The notes under the pieces were generated by a model. The model was not told the origin of the DNA and did no database searches. It worked only from the letters and a program-made list of their open reading frames with translations. From contig NZ_JACGZW010000019.1 of NCBI RefSeq assembly GCF_014145675.1, positions 114,278 through 178,277 on the forward strand: DNA of 64,000 nucleotides, in the 5' to 3' direction. This document shows positions 50,728 through 58,718 of the stretch, piece by piece (the stretch's first letter is position 1; each line of letters opens with the position of its first letter). The position numbers and the translations under genes were made by a program. Source of the DNA: Amycolatopsis dendrobii (GTDB lineage: Bacteria > Actinomycetota > Actinomycetes > Mycobacteriales > Pseudonocardiaceae).

Positions 50728-51618
50728 TCACTCCCGGCCAAGATCCCGGTGCACCACCTTTACTGCCATGCCGTCCTCATTGGACAGTCGCTGGGCGAGT
50801 TCCTCGGAGATCGCGACGCTGCGGTGCTTGCCGCCGGTGCAGCCGACCGCGAGCGTCAGGTACCGCTTGCCCTCGCGCTTGTAGCCGGCGCCGATGAGCC
50901 GCAGCAGCTGGTGGTAGCGGTCGAGGAATTCCTCGGCGCCTTCCTGCGACAGCACGTAATTGCGCACCTCGCCGTCGAGGCCGGTGTGCTCGCGCAGCTC
51001 TGGGATCCAGAACGGGTTCGGCAGGAACCGCACGTCCATCACCAGGTCGGCGTCCATCGGCAAACCGTACTTGTAGCCGAAGGACAGCACGGTGACGCGG
51101 GTCTGCGTGCTAGCTTCGGAACCGAACGCGTCCTCGATCTTCGCGCGCAGGTCGTGCACCGACAGCGCGGACGTGTCGAGCACCAGGTCGGCTTCCTCGC
51201 GCAGCGGCGAAAGCAGCTTGCGCTCGGCGGTGATGCCGTCGGCGAGCCTGCCGTCGCCCTGCATCGGGTGTCCGCGGCGGACCGATTCGAAGCGGCGCAC
51301 CAGCACCGCGTCGGTGGCCTCCAGGAACAGCACGCGCGGCTTGTACCCGCGCGCGTCCAGGTCCTTGATGACCGAGGCCAGGTCGTCGGTGAACGCGCGC
51401 GAGCGCACGTCCATCACCACCGCCACCTTGGTGATCGCCCCCCGCGCCTGCGCGCCGAGCTCCACCATCGTGGCGATCAGCTCCGGCGGCAGGTTGTCGA
51501 CCACGAACCAGCCGAGGTCCTCCAGGCATTTGGCCGCCGTGGAGCGGCCCGCGCCGGACAGGCCGGACACGACCGCGACCTCCATCCCGCTGCCCCGTTT
51601 TTCCTCTTCCGCACTCAC
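50728..51618 (-). CDS. rapZ: RapZ/YvcJ-family nucleotide-binding protein
   Basis: P-loop protein with a C-terminal RNA-binding/phosphofructokinase-like domain; the enterobacterial homologue adapts an sRNA for RNase E, while the actinobacterial role is not settled. The 296-aa product (GTG at 51618) has a modified Walker A GLSGAGRST (19-27), with Arg25 where Lys is canonical, a feature I recall from other actinobacteria. Other motifs are GWFVVDNLPPELI, VLFLEATDAVLVRRFESVRR and TLAVGCTGGKHRSVAISE near the end. It lies 19 bp after uvrC and 1 bp before yvcK. Confidence 0.95.
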   Translation of the reverse strand: MSAEEEKRGSGMEVAVVSGLSGAGRSTAAKCLEDLGWFVVDNLPPELIATMVELGAQARGAITKVAVVMDVRSRAFTDDLASVIKDLDARGYKPRVLFLEATDAVLVRRFESVRRGHPMQGDGRLADGITAERKLLSPLREEADLVLDTSALSVHDLRAKIEDAFGSEASTQTRVTVLSFGYKYGLPMDADLVMDVRFLPNPFWIPELREHTGLDGEVRNYVLSQEGAEEFLDRYHQLLRLIGAGYKREGKRYLTLAVGCTGGKHRSVAISEELAQRLSNEDGMAVKVVHRDLGRE

Positions 51619-51637
51619 GTCTGTGCTTCCTTCCCGA

Positions 51638-53680
51638 TCACGACCCCTGGTCCCCTCCCGGTACTGCCCGCGGTGCGGCGCCGGTCTCCCCGGCCAGTGC
51701 CGCCACCACGGCCTCGGCAGTGCGCCTGCCGAAACCGGGCACCGCTTCGATTTCCTCGACCCGGGCCTGTTTGAGCTTCTTCACCGAGCCGAAGTGCTTG
51801 ATCAGCGCGGTGCGCCGAGCCTGCCCGAGTCCGGGCACACTGTCCAATTCGGACGTCTGCATGCGCTTGGCGCGCTTTTCGCGGTGGTAGCGAATGGCGA
51901 ACCGGTGCGCCTCGTCGCGAAGCCGCTGCAGCAGATACAGCGCGTCGGACGTGCGCGGCAGGATCATCGGATCCGGTTCGCCCGGCAGCCACACCTCCTC
52001 GAGCCGCTTCGCGAGCCCGACGACGGCTATGTCGGTGATGCCCAGTTCGGCGAGCACGTCCGCGGCCGCGGTGGCCTGCGGGCCCGCGCCGTCGACGACC
52101 AGCAGGTTCGGCGGGTACGCGAATTTGCGCGGGCGGCCGGTCTCCGGGTCGATCCCGGCGCGCACCGGCCGGATTGCCTCGTCCCCCGCTCCCGCCACGG
52201 TGTCCGAAGCGGTGTCCGAGCCGGTTTCCGTTGCCTCAGCGGCGTTTTCGGCCGTTTCCTTGAGATAGCGGTGGAATCGCCGGCGCACGACCTCGGCGAT
52301 GGACGCCACGTCGCCCTCGGTCGCCGCCTCCCGCAGCGCGAACTTGCGGTACTCGGACTTGCGCGGCAGGCCGTCCTCGAACACCACCAGCGACGCCACG
52401 ACGTCGCTGCCCTGGATGTGGCTGATGTCGATGCATTCGATGCGCAGCGGCGCGCTGTCGAGCGCGAGGTAGTCCTGAAGTTCCTGCAGCGCCGCGGACC
52501 TCGCGGTGAGATCGCCCGCGCGGCGCAGTTTGTGCTGGGTGAACGCTTCCTTGGCGTTGCGCTCCACCGTTTCCGCGAGCGCCTTCTTGTCGCCGCGCTG
52601 CGCGACCCGCAGCCGCACCCGCGACCCGCGCAGGCCGGACAGCCATTCGGCGACCGCGTCGGCGTCCCCGGGCAGCTCCGGCACCAGCACCTCGCGCGGG
52701 ACGACCGGACCGGTCTCGACGTCGTCGCGGCCCGCGCGGTCGGATTCCTCGCCGTAGAACTGGGTGAGGAAATGATCGACCAGTGCCGGGACGTCCATTT
52801 CCTCGGCCTTGTCGATCACCCAGCCGCGCTGCCCGCGCACGCGCCCGCCGCGCACGTGGAACACCTGGACGGCGGCCTCCAGTTCGTCGTGCGCGAAGGC
52901 GACGACATCGGCGTCCGTGCCGTCGCCGAAGACCACGGCTTGTTTCTCCATCGCACGCCGCAACGCGCCCAGGTCGTCCCGCAGCCGCGCGGCCCGCTCG
53001 AACTCCAGCTCTTCGGACGCCTGCGCCATCTCGCGTTCGAGCCGCTTCACCATCGCGTCCGTGCGCCCGGCGAGGAAGTCGCAGAAGTCCTCGACGATCG
53101 CCCGGTGCTCGTCGGCGGACACCCGGCCCACGCACGGAGCCGAGCACTTGTCGATGTAGCCGAGCAGGCACGGCCGCCCGATCTGCCCGTGCCGCCGGAA
53201 GACGCCCGCGGAACAGGTGCGGGCAGGGAAAACGCGCAGGAGAAGGTCGAGCGTCTCGCGGATCGCCCACGCGTGCGAGTACGGCCCGAAGTAGCGGACG
53301 CCCTTCTTGCGCGCGCCGCGGTAGACGTGCAGCCGGGGGAATTCCTCGTTCAGCGTGACCGCGAGGACCGGGTAGCTCTTGTCGTCGCGGTAGCGGACGT
53401 TGAACCGGGGGTCGAACTCCTTGATCCAGTTGTACTCCAGCTGGAGCGCCTCGACCTCGGTGCCGACGACGGTCCACTCGACGCTCGCCGCGGTGGTGAC
53501 CATCTGCCGCGTGCGCGGATGAAGGCCGGACAGGTCGGCGAAGTACGAGTTGAGCCTGCTGCGCAGGCTCTTCGCTTTGCCGACGTAGATGACCCGCTTG
53601 GCGTCGTCGCGGAACTTGTACACGCCAGGCGAGTCCGGGATGCTCCCCGGCTGAGGTCGGTAGGTGGTCGGATCAGCCAC
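51638..53680 (-). CDS. uvrC: Excinuclease ABC subunit C
   Basis: Makes the two incisions in nucleotide-excision repair with UvrAB. The GTG at 53680 gives 680 aa. An N-terminal GIY-YIG domain (GVYKFRDDAKRVIYVGKAKSL) cuts 3', the UvrB-binding helical pair is near residue 205 (AMVKRLEREMAQASEELEFERAA), and an RNase H-like domain (IECIDISHIQGSDVVAS, then LLVVDGAGPQ) cuts 5'; the C-terminus has tandem HhH motifs (SVPGLGQARRTALIKHFG). A polar linker of about 35 residues (TAENAAEATETGSDTASD) separates parts of the RNase H region. TACAGT ends 7 bp before the GTG, so the mRNA may be leaderless. Confidence 0.97.
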   Translation of the reverse strand: MADPTTYRPQPGSIPDSPGVYKFRDDAKRVIYVGKAKSLRSRLNSYFADLSGLHPRTRQMVTTAASVEWTVVGTEVEALQLEYNWIKEFDPRFNVRYRDDKSYPVLAVTLNEEFPRLHVYRGARKKGVRYFGPYSHAWAIRETLDLLLRVFPARTCSAGVFRRHGQIGRPCLLGYIDKCSAPCVGRVSADEHRAIVEDFCDFLAGRTDAMVKRLEREMAQASEELEFERAARLRDDLGALRRAMEKQAVVFGDGTDADVVAFAHDELEAAVQVFHVRGGRVRGQRGWVIDKAEEMDVPALVDHFLTQFYGEESDRAGRDDVETGPVVPREVLVPELPGDADAVAEWLSGLRGSRVRLRVAQRGDKKALAETVERNAKEAFTQHKLRRAGDLTARSAALQELQDYLALDSAPLRIECIDISHIQGSDVVASLVVFEDGLPRKSEYRKFALREAATEGDVASIAEVVRRRFHRYLKETAENAAEATETGSDTASDTVAGAGDEAIRPVRAGIDPETGRPRKFAYPPNLLVVDGAGPQATAAADVLAELGITDIAVVGLAKRLEEVWLPGEPDPMILPRTSDALYLLQRLRDEAHRFAIRYHREKRAKRMQTSELDSVPGLGQARRTALIKHFGSVKKLKQARVEEIEAVPGFGRRTAEAVVAALAGETGAAPRAVPGGDQGS

Positions 53681-53748
53681 GTGCCCCACTGTATGGCGAG
53701 GGTCCGACAGTTTCCGTGAGACCCCTTGATGCGGGCGGCTCCGACCTC

Positions 53749-53982
53749 TCAGGAAAGCTGCTCCGCCGAGTCCAGCAGGTACCGCGGCAGCTTGCTGCTC
53801 GCGGCCAGGACCTCGACGCCCACCAACTGCCCGCTCTCGCCGAAATCGAGGTTGATCATCCCGTCGACCGCGACCGGGTCGCACGGATACATGTACGCCG
53901 ACTTCGCGGAATCACCCGGAGCCACGAAATAGATATAGGCCGCGTCGGCTGCCCGGTCGTAGGTGACTCTGACTTCCGCCAT
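53749..53982 (-). CDS. DUF2283 small protein
   Basis: A 77-aa protein of the DUF2283 family, small beta-rich proteins of unknown function often found near toxin-antitoxin or mobile regions. It reads MAEVRVTYDRAADAAYIYF, then VDGMINLDFGESGQLVGVE, the usual YD-x-AD-A-Y and D-x-G-x-LVGIE motifs. The ATG at 53982 has GGGGAGAAG upstream. It lies alone, divergent from exonuclease III (81 bp apart) and 68 bp upstream of uvrC on the same strand. No partner toxin is evident. Confidence 0.88.
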   Translation of the reverse strand: MAEVRVTYDRAADAAYIYFVAPGDSAKSAYMYPCDPVAVDGMINLDFGESGQLVGVEVLAASSKLPRYLLDSAEQLS

Positions 53983-54063
53983 CGCTTCTCCCCGCCTTCG
54001 CCGGAAGAAACCGGCCTGCCGTAGCCTGGCCTCGCCGGCCCGCCGAACGATCAGGGAGCAGCC

Positions 54064-54849
54064 ATGACCGTCCGCGTCGCCACCTGGAACGTCAACTCCA
54101 TCGTTCCCCGGCTGCCCCGCGTGCTCGACTGGCTCGACACCACCGCTCCGGACGTGCTCTGCCTCCAGGAACTCAAGAACACCACCGAAGCCTTCCCCGC
54201 CGACGAGATCACCGCGCGCGGGTACGAGGTCGCCGCTTACGGGCTGGGGCGGTGGAACGGCGTCGCGATCCTCTCGAAGATCGGGCTCGACGACGTGGTG
54301 CGCGGGCTGCCGGGCGAACCGGGTTTCGACGGGCAGGCCGAGGCGCGGGCGATCGGCGCGACGTGCGGCGGGATCCGCGTCTGGTCGGTGTACGTGCCGA
54401 ACGGGCGCGAGCCGGAAAACCCGCACTACGCCTACAAACTCGAGTGGTTCGAGAAGCTCGGCGACCTCGTCGGCGAAGAACTGCGGCATGCCCGTCCGTT
54501 CGCCGTGCTCGGGGATTTCAACGTCGCGCCGACGGACGAAGACGTCTGGGACATCTCGCTGTTCGCCGAATCCACGCACGTCACCGAACCCGAACGGGCG
54601 GCGCTGAAGAAGCTGCGCGACGCCGGGCTGTCCGACGTGTTCCCGCGGCCGCTGAAGTACGACCACCCGTTCACGTACTGGGACTACCGCGGCGGGAACT
54701 TCCCGAACAACAAGGGAATGCGCATCGACCTCGTCTACGGGAACGAGGTTTTCGCCAAAGCGGTCACCGATTCCTACGTGGACCGCGAAGCCCGCAAAGG
54801 CAAGCAGCCGTCCGACCACGCGCCGATCGTCGTGGATCTGGAGCTGTAA
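54064..54849 (+). CDS. xth: Exodeoxyribonuclease III (AP endonuclease)
   Basis: Base-excision-repair nuclease of the EEP superfamily that cuts at abasic sites. The 261-aa product has the metal and catalytic set in ATWNVNSI (Asn), LCLQELKN (Glu), VYVPNGRE, VLGDFNVAPTDEDVWD, GMRIDLVYGN and the final SDHAPIVVDLEL (Asp-His pair). Length is typical. The ATG at 54064 follows CAGGGAGCAGCC. It runs convergently into the PH-domain gene, 6 bp apart, with no evident terminator hairpin between them. Confidence 0.95.
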   Translation: MTVRVATWNVNSIVPRLPRVLDWLDTTAPDVLCLQELKNTTEAFPADEITARGYEVAAYGLGRWNGVAILSKIGLDDVVRGLPGEPGFDGQAEARAIGATCGGIRVWSVYVPNGREPENPHYAYKLEWFEKLGDLVGEELRHARPFAVLGDFNVAPTDEDVWDISLFAESTHVTEPERAALKKLRDAGLSDVFPRPLKYDHPFTYWDYRGGNFPNNKGMRIDLVYGNEVFAKAVTDSYVDREARKGKQPSDHAPIVVDLEL

Positions 54850-54855
54850 GGGAAC

Positions 54856-55311
54856 TCAGGCCTCGGTGGCGGCGCGGTGCAGCTTCCGCAGCGCGCGCAC
54901 CGCCGTCACCGCGCGTTCGCGGTCCACCGCCTGCACGGCCATCACCGAGAAGTACTCGTCGTCCGGCAGTTCCAGCCGGGCCCACGAGGCGCCGTCCGGG
55001 AAGCTGATCGACAGCACCTGGTCCCAGGTGAACACCCGCCGCGCGAGGACGTTGCGGACCTCGATGCCGGTGGCGTCCGCGCGGACGCGGGCGTTGCCGA
55101 ACAGCATCGTGCCCGCCGACAGCGCGACGCCGATGCCGATCATCGCGATCTGGTCCGACGCCTCGAACACGACGCCGGTGTGCGAACTGCGCAGCAGGAC
55201 CGCCACGACCACGAACGCCGCGAGCAGCGCCACGGCGAGCACACTGCACATGACCAGCGCCCGGCGCGGGCGGATCACCAAAGTGGCCTGCTGCTCGGTC
55301 ATCACGCTCAC
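54856..55311 (-). CDS. PH-domain membrane protein next to ribH
   Basis: A 151-aa protein with two hydrophobic segments (LVMCSVLAVALLAAFVVVAVLL, residues about 18-40, and IGIGVALSAGTMLFG) and a C-terminal bacterial PH-like domain (GIEVRNVLARRVFTWDQVLSIS). The GTG at 55311 overlaps the ribH stop (GTGA), so it is translated with the riboflavin genes; an ATG three codons later is an alternative. M. tuberculosis has a comparable gene (Rv1417) in the same place. A role in riboflavin uptake or synthesis is suggested only by this conserved position. Confidence 0.82.
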   Translation of the reverse strand: MSVMTEQQATLVIRPRRALVMCSVLAVALLAAFVVVAVLLRSSHTGVVFEASDQIAMIGIGVALSAGTMLFGNARVRADATGIEVRNVLARRVFTWDQVLSISFPDGASWARLELPDDEYFSVMAVQAVDRERAVTAVRALRKLHRAATEA

Positions 55312-55814
55312 ACGAATCCCCGCTCGGTCCATGGCTTGCCGAGGCCGCGCAGCACGTGCGCGGTGTCGAGCGCCGCTACGGCCGCCTCGTAGCCCTTGTC
55401 CTCCACGGAGCCGGGCATGCCGGAGCGGTCCAGGGCCTGCTGCTCGGTGTCGCAGGTCAAAACGCCGTTGCCGACCGGGGTGCTCTCGTCGAGCGCGACC
55501 CGGGTGAGACCAGCGGTGACCGCGTCGCACACGTACTCGAAGTGCGGCGTGCCGCCGCGGATCACGACCCCGAGCGCGACGACCGCGTCGTGGTTGCGGG
55601 CCAGCGCCTGCGCCGCGACCGGAAGCTCCACCGCGCCCGCGACACGGATGACCGTGGGCTCTTCTTCCAGCCCGGCGTCCTTCGCCGCGGCGAGCGCGCG
55701 CTCCAGCAGCACGTCGGTGATCTTCGCGTTCCACCGCGTCGCGACGACCGCGAGCCGCAAGGACTTGCAGTCGCGCAGGTCGAGCGCGGCTTCCGGCCGC
55801 CCCTCGCCGCTCAT
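55308..55814 (-). CDS. ribH: 6,7-dimethyl-8-ribityllumazine synthase
   Basis: Penultimate enzyme of riboflavin synthesis, condensing the pyrimidine with dihydroxybutanone phosphate; forms pentamers or capsids. The 168-aa product starts at the ATG at 55814, overlapping the ribBA stop. Motifs are VATRWNAKITDVLLERAL, RVAGAVELPVAAQALA, ALGVVIRGGTPHFEYVCD (with the catalytic His) and VALDESTPVGNGVLTCDTEQQAL. It is coupled to the PH-domain gene at its other end. Confidence 0.97.
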   Translation of the reverse strand: MSGEGRPEAALDLRDCKSLRLAVVATRWNAKITDVLLERALAAAKDAGLEEEPTVIRVAGAVELPVAAQALARNHDAVVALGVVIRGGTPHFEYVCDAVTAGLTRVALDESTPVGNGVLTCDTEQQALDRSGMPGSVEDKGYEAAVAALDTAHVLRGLGKPWTERGFV

Positions 55815-57142
55815 CGCGTGGTGTCCTCCTCCGTGCCCGCGTCGGACGCGCCGACCTGGTCGTAGTGCTCGAGCTGGCTGAGGTCGTGCCCCATCCGGTC
55901 GCGCTTGGTGCGCAGGTACCGCAGGTTTTCCGGGTTCGGCGAGATCGGCAGCGCGACCCGGCCGGTGACGCGCAGGCCGTAGCCCTCGAGGCCGACCCGC
56001 TTCGCCGGGTTGTTCGTGAGCAGGCGCATCGACCGGACGCCGAGGTCGCACAGGATCTGCGCGCCGGTGCCGTAGTCGCGCGCGTCCGCCGGGACGCCCA
56101 GCGCCAGGTTCGCGTCGACGGTGTCCGCGCCCGCGTCCTGCAGCTGGTACGCCTGAAGCTTGTGCAGGAGGCCGATGCCGCGGCCTTCGTGCCCGCGGAT
56201 GTACAGCACGACCCCGCGGCCCTCGTCGGCCACCTTCTGCAGCGCTGCGTCCAGCTGCGGGCCGCAGTCGCAGCGCAGCGAGCCGAAGACGTCGCCGGTG
56301 AGGCATTCGGAGTGCACGCGGACCAGGATGTCCTCGCCGTCGCCGATCTCGCCGTAGACGAAGGCGACGTGCTCGATCCCGTCGAGCAGGCTGTCGTACC
56401 CGACCGCGCGGAACTCGCCCGCGGCCAGCGGGATCCGCGCCTCGGCGACGCGCTCGACCTGCTTCTCGGTGCGCCTGCGGTAGGCGATCAGATCCGCGAT
56501 CGAGATGATCTTCAGGTCGTGATCGGCGGCGAACACTTCCAGCTCGTCGCGCCGGGCCATGTCGCCCTCGTCCTTCTGCGACACGATCTCGCAGAGCACG
56601 CCGGCCGGGTGCAGCCCGGCCAGCCGGGCCAGGTCGACCGACGCCTCGGTGTGCCCGGGACGGCGCAGCACGCCGCCTTCCTTGGCGCGCAACGGCACGA
56701 CGTGGCCGGGGCGGCGGAAGTCCTTCGCGGTGGCTTCGGGGTCGGCCAGCAGCCGCGTGGTGTGCGCGCGGTCGGCGGCGGAGATACCGGTGGTGATGCC
56801 GTCGGCCGCGTCGACCGTGACGCTGTAGGCGGTGCCGCGCTGGTCCTGGTTCGTGTGGTACATCGGCGGCAGGTCGAGCCGGTCCGCCTCGGATTCGGTC
56901 AGCGCGACGCACACGTAGCCCGAGGTGTAGCGCACCATGAACGCGAGCAGTTCCGGCGTCGCCTTCTCCGCGGCGAAAATGAGATCGCCCTCGTTCTCGC
57001 GGTCCTCGTCGTCGACGACGACCACCGCACGCCCGGCGGCGATGTCCGCGATCGCGGCCTCGATGGCGTCCACGTCGACCGCCGCGCCTGCTCCGCACGG
57101 GGTCCATCCGGTCTGCGGCTCGGCCGCCTTCGTCTCGCTCAC
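55811..57142 (-). CDS. ribBA: Bifunctional DHBP synthase / GTP cyclohydrolase II
   Basis: Provides both precursors of riboflavin. The GTG at 57142, preceded by GAAGGAG, gives 443 aa. The RibB half (to about residue 220) has VVVVDDEDRENEGDLIFAAE and HVVPLRAKEGGVLRRPGHTEA; the RibA half has the zinc-binding HSECLTGDVFGSLRCDCG and the catalytic LYIRGHEGRGIGLLHKLQ. A leading tail of about 20 residues is variable. Its stop overlaps the ribH ATG, and it starts 33 bp after ribE. Corresponds to M. tuberculosis ribA2. Confidence 0.97.
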   Translation of the reverse strand: MSETKAAEPQTGWTPCGAGAAVDVDAIEAAIADIAAGRAVVVVDDEDRENEGDLIFAAEKATPELLAFMVRYTSGYVCVALTESEADRLDLPPMYHTNQDQRGTAYSVTVDAADGITTGISAADRAHTTRLLADPEATAKDFRRPGHVVPLRAKEGGVLRRPGHTEASVDLARLAGLHPAGVLCEIVSQKDEGDMARRDELEVFAADHDLKIISIADLIAYRRRTEKQVERVAEARIPLAAGEFRAVGYDSLLDGIEHVAFVYGEIGDGEDILVRVHSECLTGDVFGSLRCDCGPQLDAALQKVADEGRGVVLYIRGHEGRGIGLLHKLQAYQLQDAGADTVDANLALGVPADARDYGTGAQILCDLGVRSMRLLTNNPAKRVGLEGYGLRVTGRVALPISPNPENLRYLRTKRDRMGHDLSQLEHYDQVGASDAGTEEDTTR

Positions 57143-57175
57143 GGGTGCTCCTTCGCTGCCGCCGCCGGGTGGATG

Positions 57176-57781
57176 TCACACATTGTGCGCGTTCGCCGCC
57201 ACGTGTGGCGCAGTGAGCTTCTCCACGTACTTCGCGACGACGTCCACTTCGAGGTTCACGTGGTCGCCTTCTTCCCGCCTGCCGAGAGTCGTCGTCTCGA
57301 GCGTGGTGGGGATCAACGCGACGGAAAACCGGTCCTCGGCGATGCTCGCGACAGTGAGCGAAACGCCGTCAACGGCGATCGACCCCTTCTCCACGACGTA
57401 CCGCGACAAGGCCGGGGGCAGGGAGAACGTCGTCACGCCGCGCTCGTCGCGGGAGATGAAGACGCCGGTGCCGTCCACGTGGCCCTGCATGATGTGCCCG
57501 CCGAGCCGTCCGCCCGCCGGGGTCGCGCGCTCGAGGTTCACCGCGTCGCCGACGGCCACCTTCGCGAGGCTCGAACGCTGGAGTGTTTCGTTCACCACAT
57601 CGACGGTGAACTCGCCGCCGGAGACCGTGACGACGGTCAGGCAGACGCCGCTGACCGCGATCGAATCGCCGTGGCCCGCGTCCGAGGTGACCAGCGGGCC
57701 GCGCACGGTGAGCCGAGCCGCGTCGGTGAGCTGCTCGACCGCGGTGACCTCGCCGACCTCTTCGACAATTCCCGTGAACAC
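57176..57781 (-). CDS. ribE: Riboflavin synthase alpha subunit
   Basis: Dismutates two lumazine molecules to riboflavin. The 201-aa product has the two homologous barrel repeats: MFTGIVEEVGEV with DSIAVSGVCLTVV in the first half and GHIMQGHVDGTGV with GSIAVDGVSLTVASI in the second. The length is typical. The neighbouring order ribE-ribBA-ribH is intact, but ribD (deaminase/reductase), found beside rpe in M. tuberculosis, is not here. No FMN riboswitch was seen in the 84-bp gap upstream. Confidence 0.96.
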   Translation of the reverse strand: MFTGIVEEVGEVTAVEQLTDAARLTVRGPLVTSDAGHGDSIAVSGVCLTVVTVSGGEFTVDVVNETLQRSSLAKVAVGDAVNLERATPAGGRLGGHIMQGHVDGTGVFISRDERGVTTFSLPPALSRYVVEKGSIAVDGVSLTVASIAEDRFSVALIPTTLETTTLGRREEGDHVNLEVDVVAKYVEKLTAPHVAANAHNV

Positions 57782-57865
57782 TGCTGCCTCCTCGCCCGGC
57801 CACCGTCTTCGGTGACCCCTCCATCCAACACCCGCGCGGCCCCGGGAGCTTCCCGGGCCGGAAGG

Positions 57866-58549
57866 TCAGCCGACGCGGAGGCGGGCGGCCTGTTCGCGCA
57901 GTGCGGCGACGGCGCGGCCCGGGTCTTCGGCGCCGTAGACGGCCGAGCCCGCGACGAAGCAGTCGACGCCCGCTTCGGCGGCCTGTTCGATGGTGTCGGA
58001 GTTGATCCCGCCGTCGATTTCGACGAGCAGCTTGAGGTGCCCGGTGTCGACGAGCCGGCGCGCGGTGCGCACCTTCTCCAGCACGTCGGCGATGAACGAC
58101 TGCCCGCCGAAGCCCGGTTCGACCGACATGACCAGCAGCGTGTCGTAGTGCTTCAGGGTCTCCAGGTGCGGTTCGAGCGGCGTGCCCGGCTTGATCGACA
58201 GCCCGGCCTTCGCGCCCGCGGCACGCAGGTTCTTCGCCAGCATGACCGGGTCCTTGGCGGCTTCCACGTGCACCGTGACGTTGTATGCGCCGGCCTCGGC
58301 GTATCCGATCGCCCAGCGGTCCGGGTCGTCGATCATCAGGTGGCAGTCGACGGGGAGGTCGGTCGACTTGAGAATCGACTGGACCACCGGCAGGCCGAGG
58401 GTCAGGTTGGGCACGAAGTGCGCGTCCATGACGTCCACGTGCACCCAGTCGGCCCGGGTCTGCCCGGGGTGCGCGACGGCCGCGATCTCCTCGCCGAGCT
58501 TGGCGAAGTCGGCGGACAGGATGCTGGGTGCGATGAGAGGTGAAGCCAC
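57866..58549 (-). CDS. rpe: Ribulose-phosphate 3-epimerase
   Basis: Interconverts ribulose-5-phosphate and xylulose-5-phosphate; supplies the pentose pathway and indirectly riboflavin synthesis. The GTG at 58549 gives 227 aa. TIM-barrel motifs are IAPSILSADFAKLGEEI, WVHVDVMDAHFVPNLT (metal His/Asp), VDCHLMIDDPDRW, LVMSVEPGFGGQSFI and LLVEIDGGINSDTI. It lies 84 bp upstream of ribE on the same strand, so it may be cotranscribed with the riboflavin genes. It is divergent from the alkaline phosphatase gene. Confidence 0.97.
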   Translation of the reverse strand: MASPLIAPSILSADFAKLGEEIAAVAHPGQTRADWVHVDVMDAHFVPNLTLGLPVVQSILKSTDLPVDCHLMIDDPDRWAIGYAEAGAYNVTVHVEAAKDPVMLAKNLRAAGAKAGLSIKPGTPLEPHLETLKHYDTLLVMSVEPGFGGQSFIADVLEKVRTARRLVDTGHLKLLVEIDGGINSDTIEQAAEAGVDCFVAGSAVYGAEDPGRAVAALREQAARLRVG

Positions 58550-58718
58550 GAGCCGAGTGTAAAAGGACCCGGTTCCGCCCTGTTCACCGGCCGTGACCGC
58601 ACCGGAGTTCGCTTTCCGGACACCGGGCGCTCATCCGGATTCTCCGTATCGAACACATCGGCGAGCACTAATGGGTCACCTCCGGAAGTTCCGGACGAGA
58701 AGCACCCCGAGGAGAATC

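Noticed and set aside
53749..53982. DUF2283 gene as an antitoxin of a small TA pair
   Set aside because: No second small gene overlaps or adjoins it; neighbours are uvrC and exonuclease III.
57782..57865. FMN riboswitch expected before riboflavin genes
   Set aside because: The gap is only 84 bp and lacks the AGGG...GGCGGT core elements of the RFN fold.
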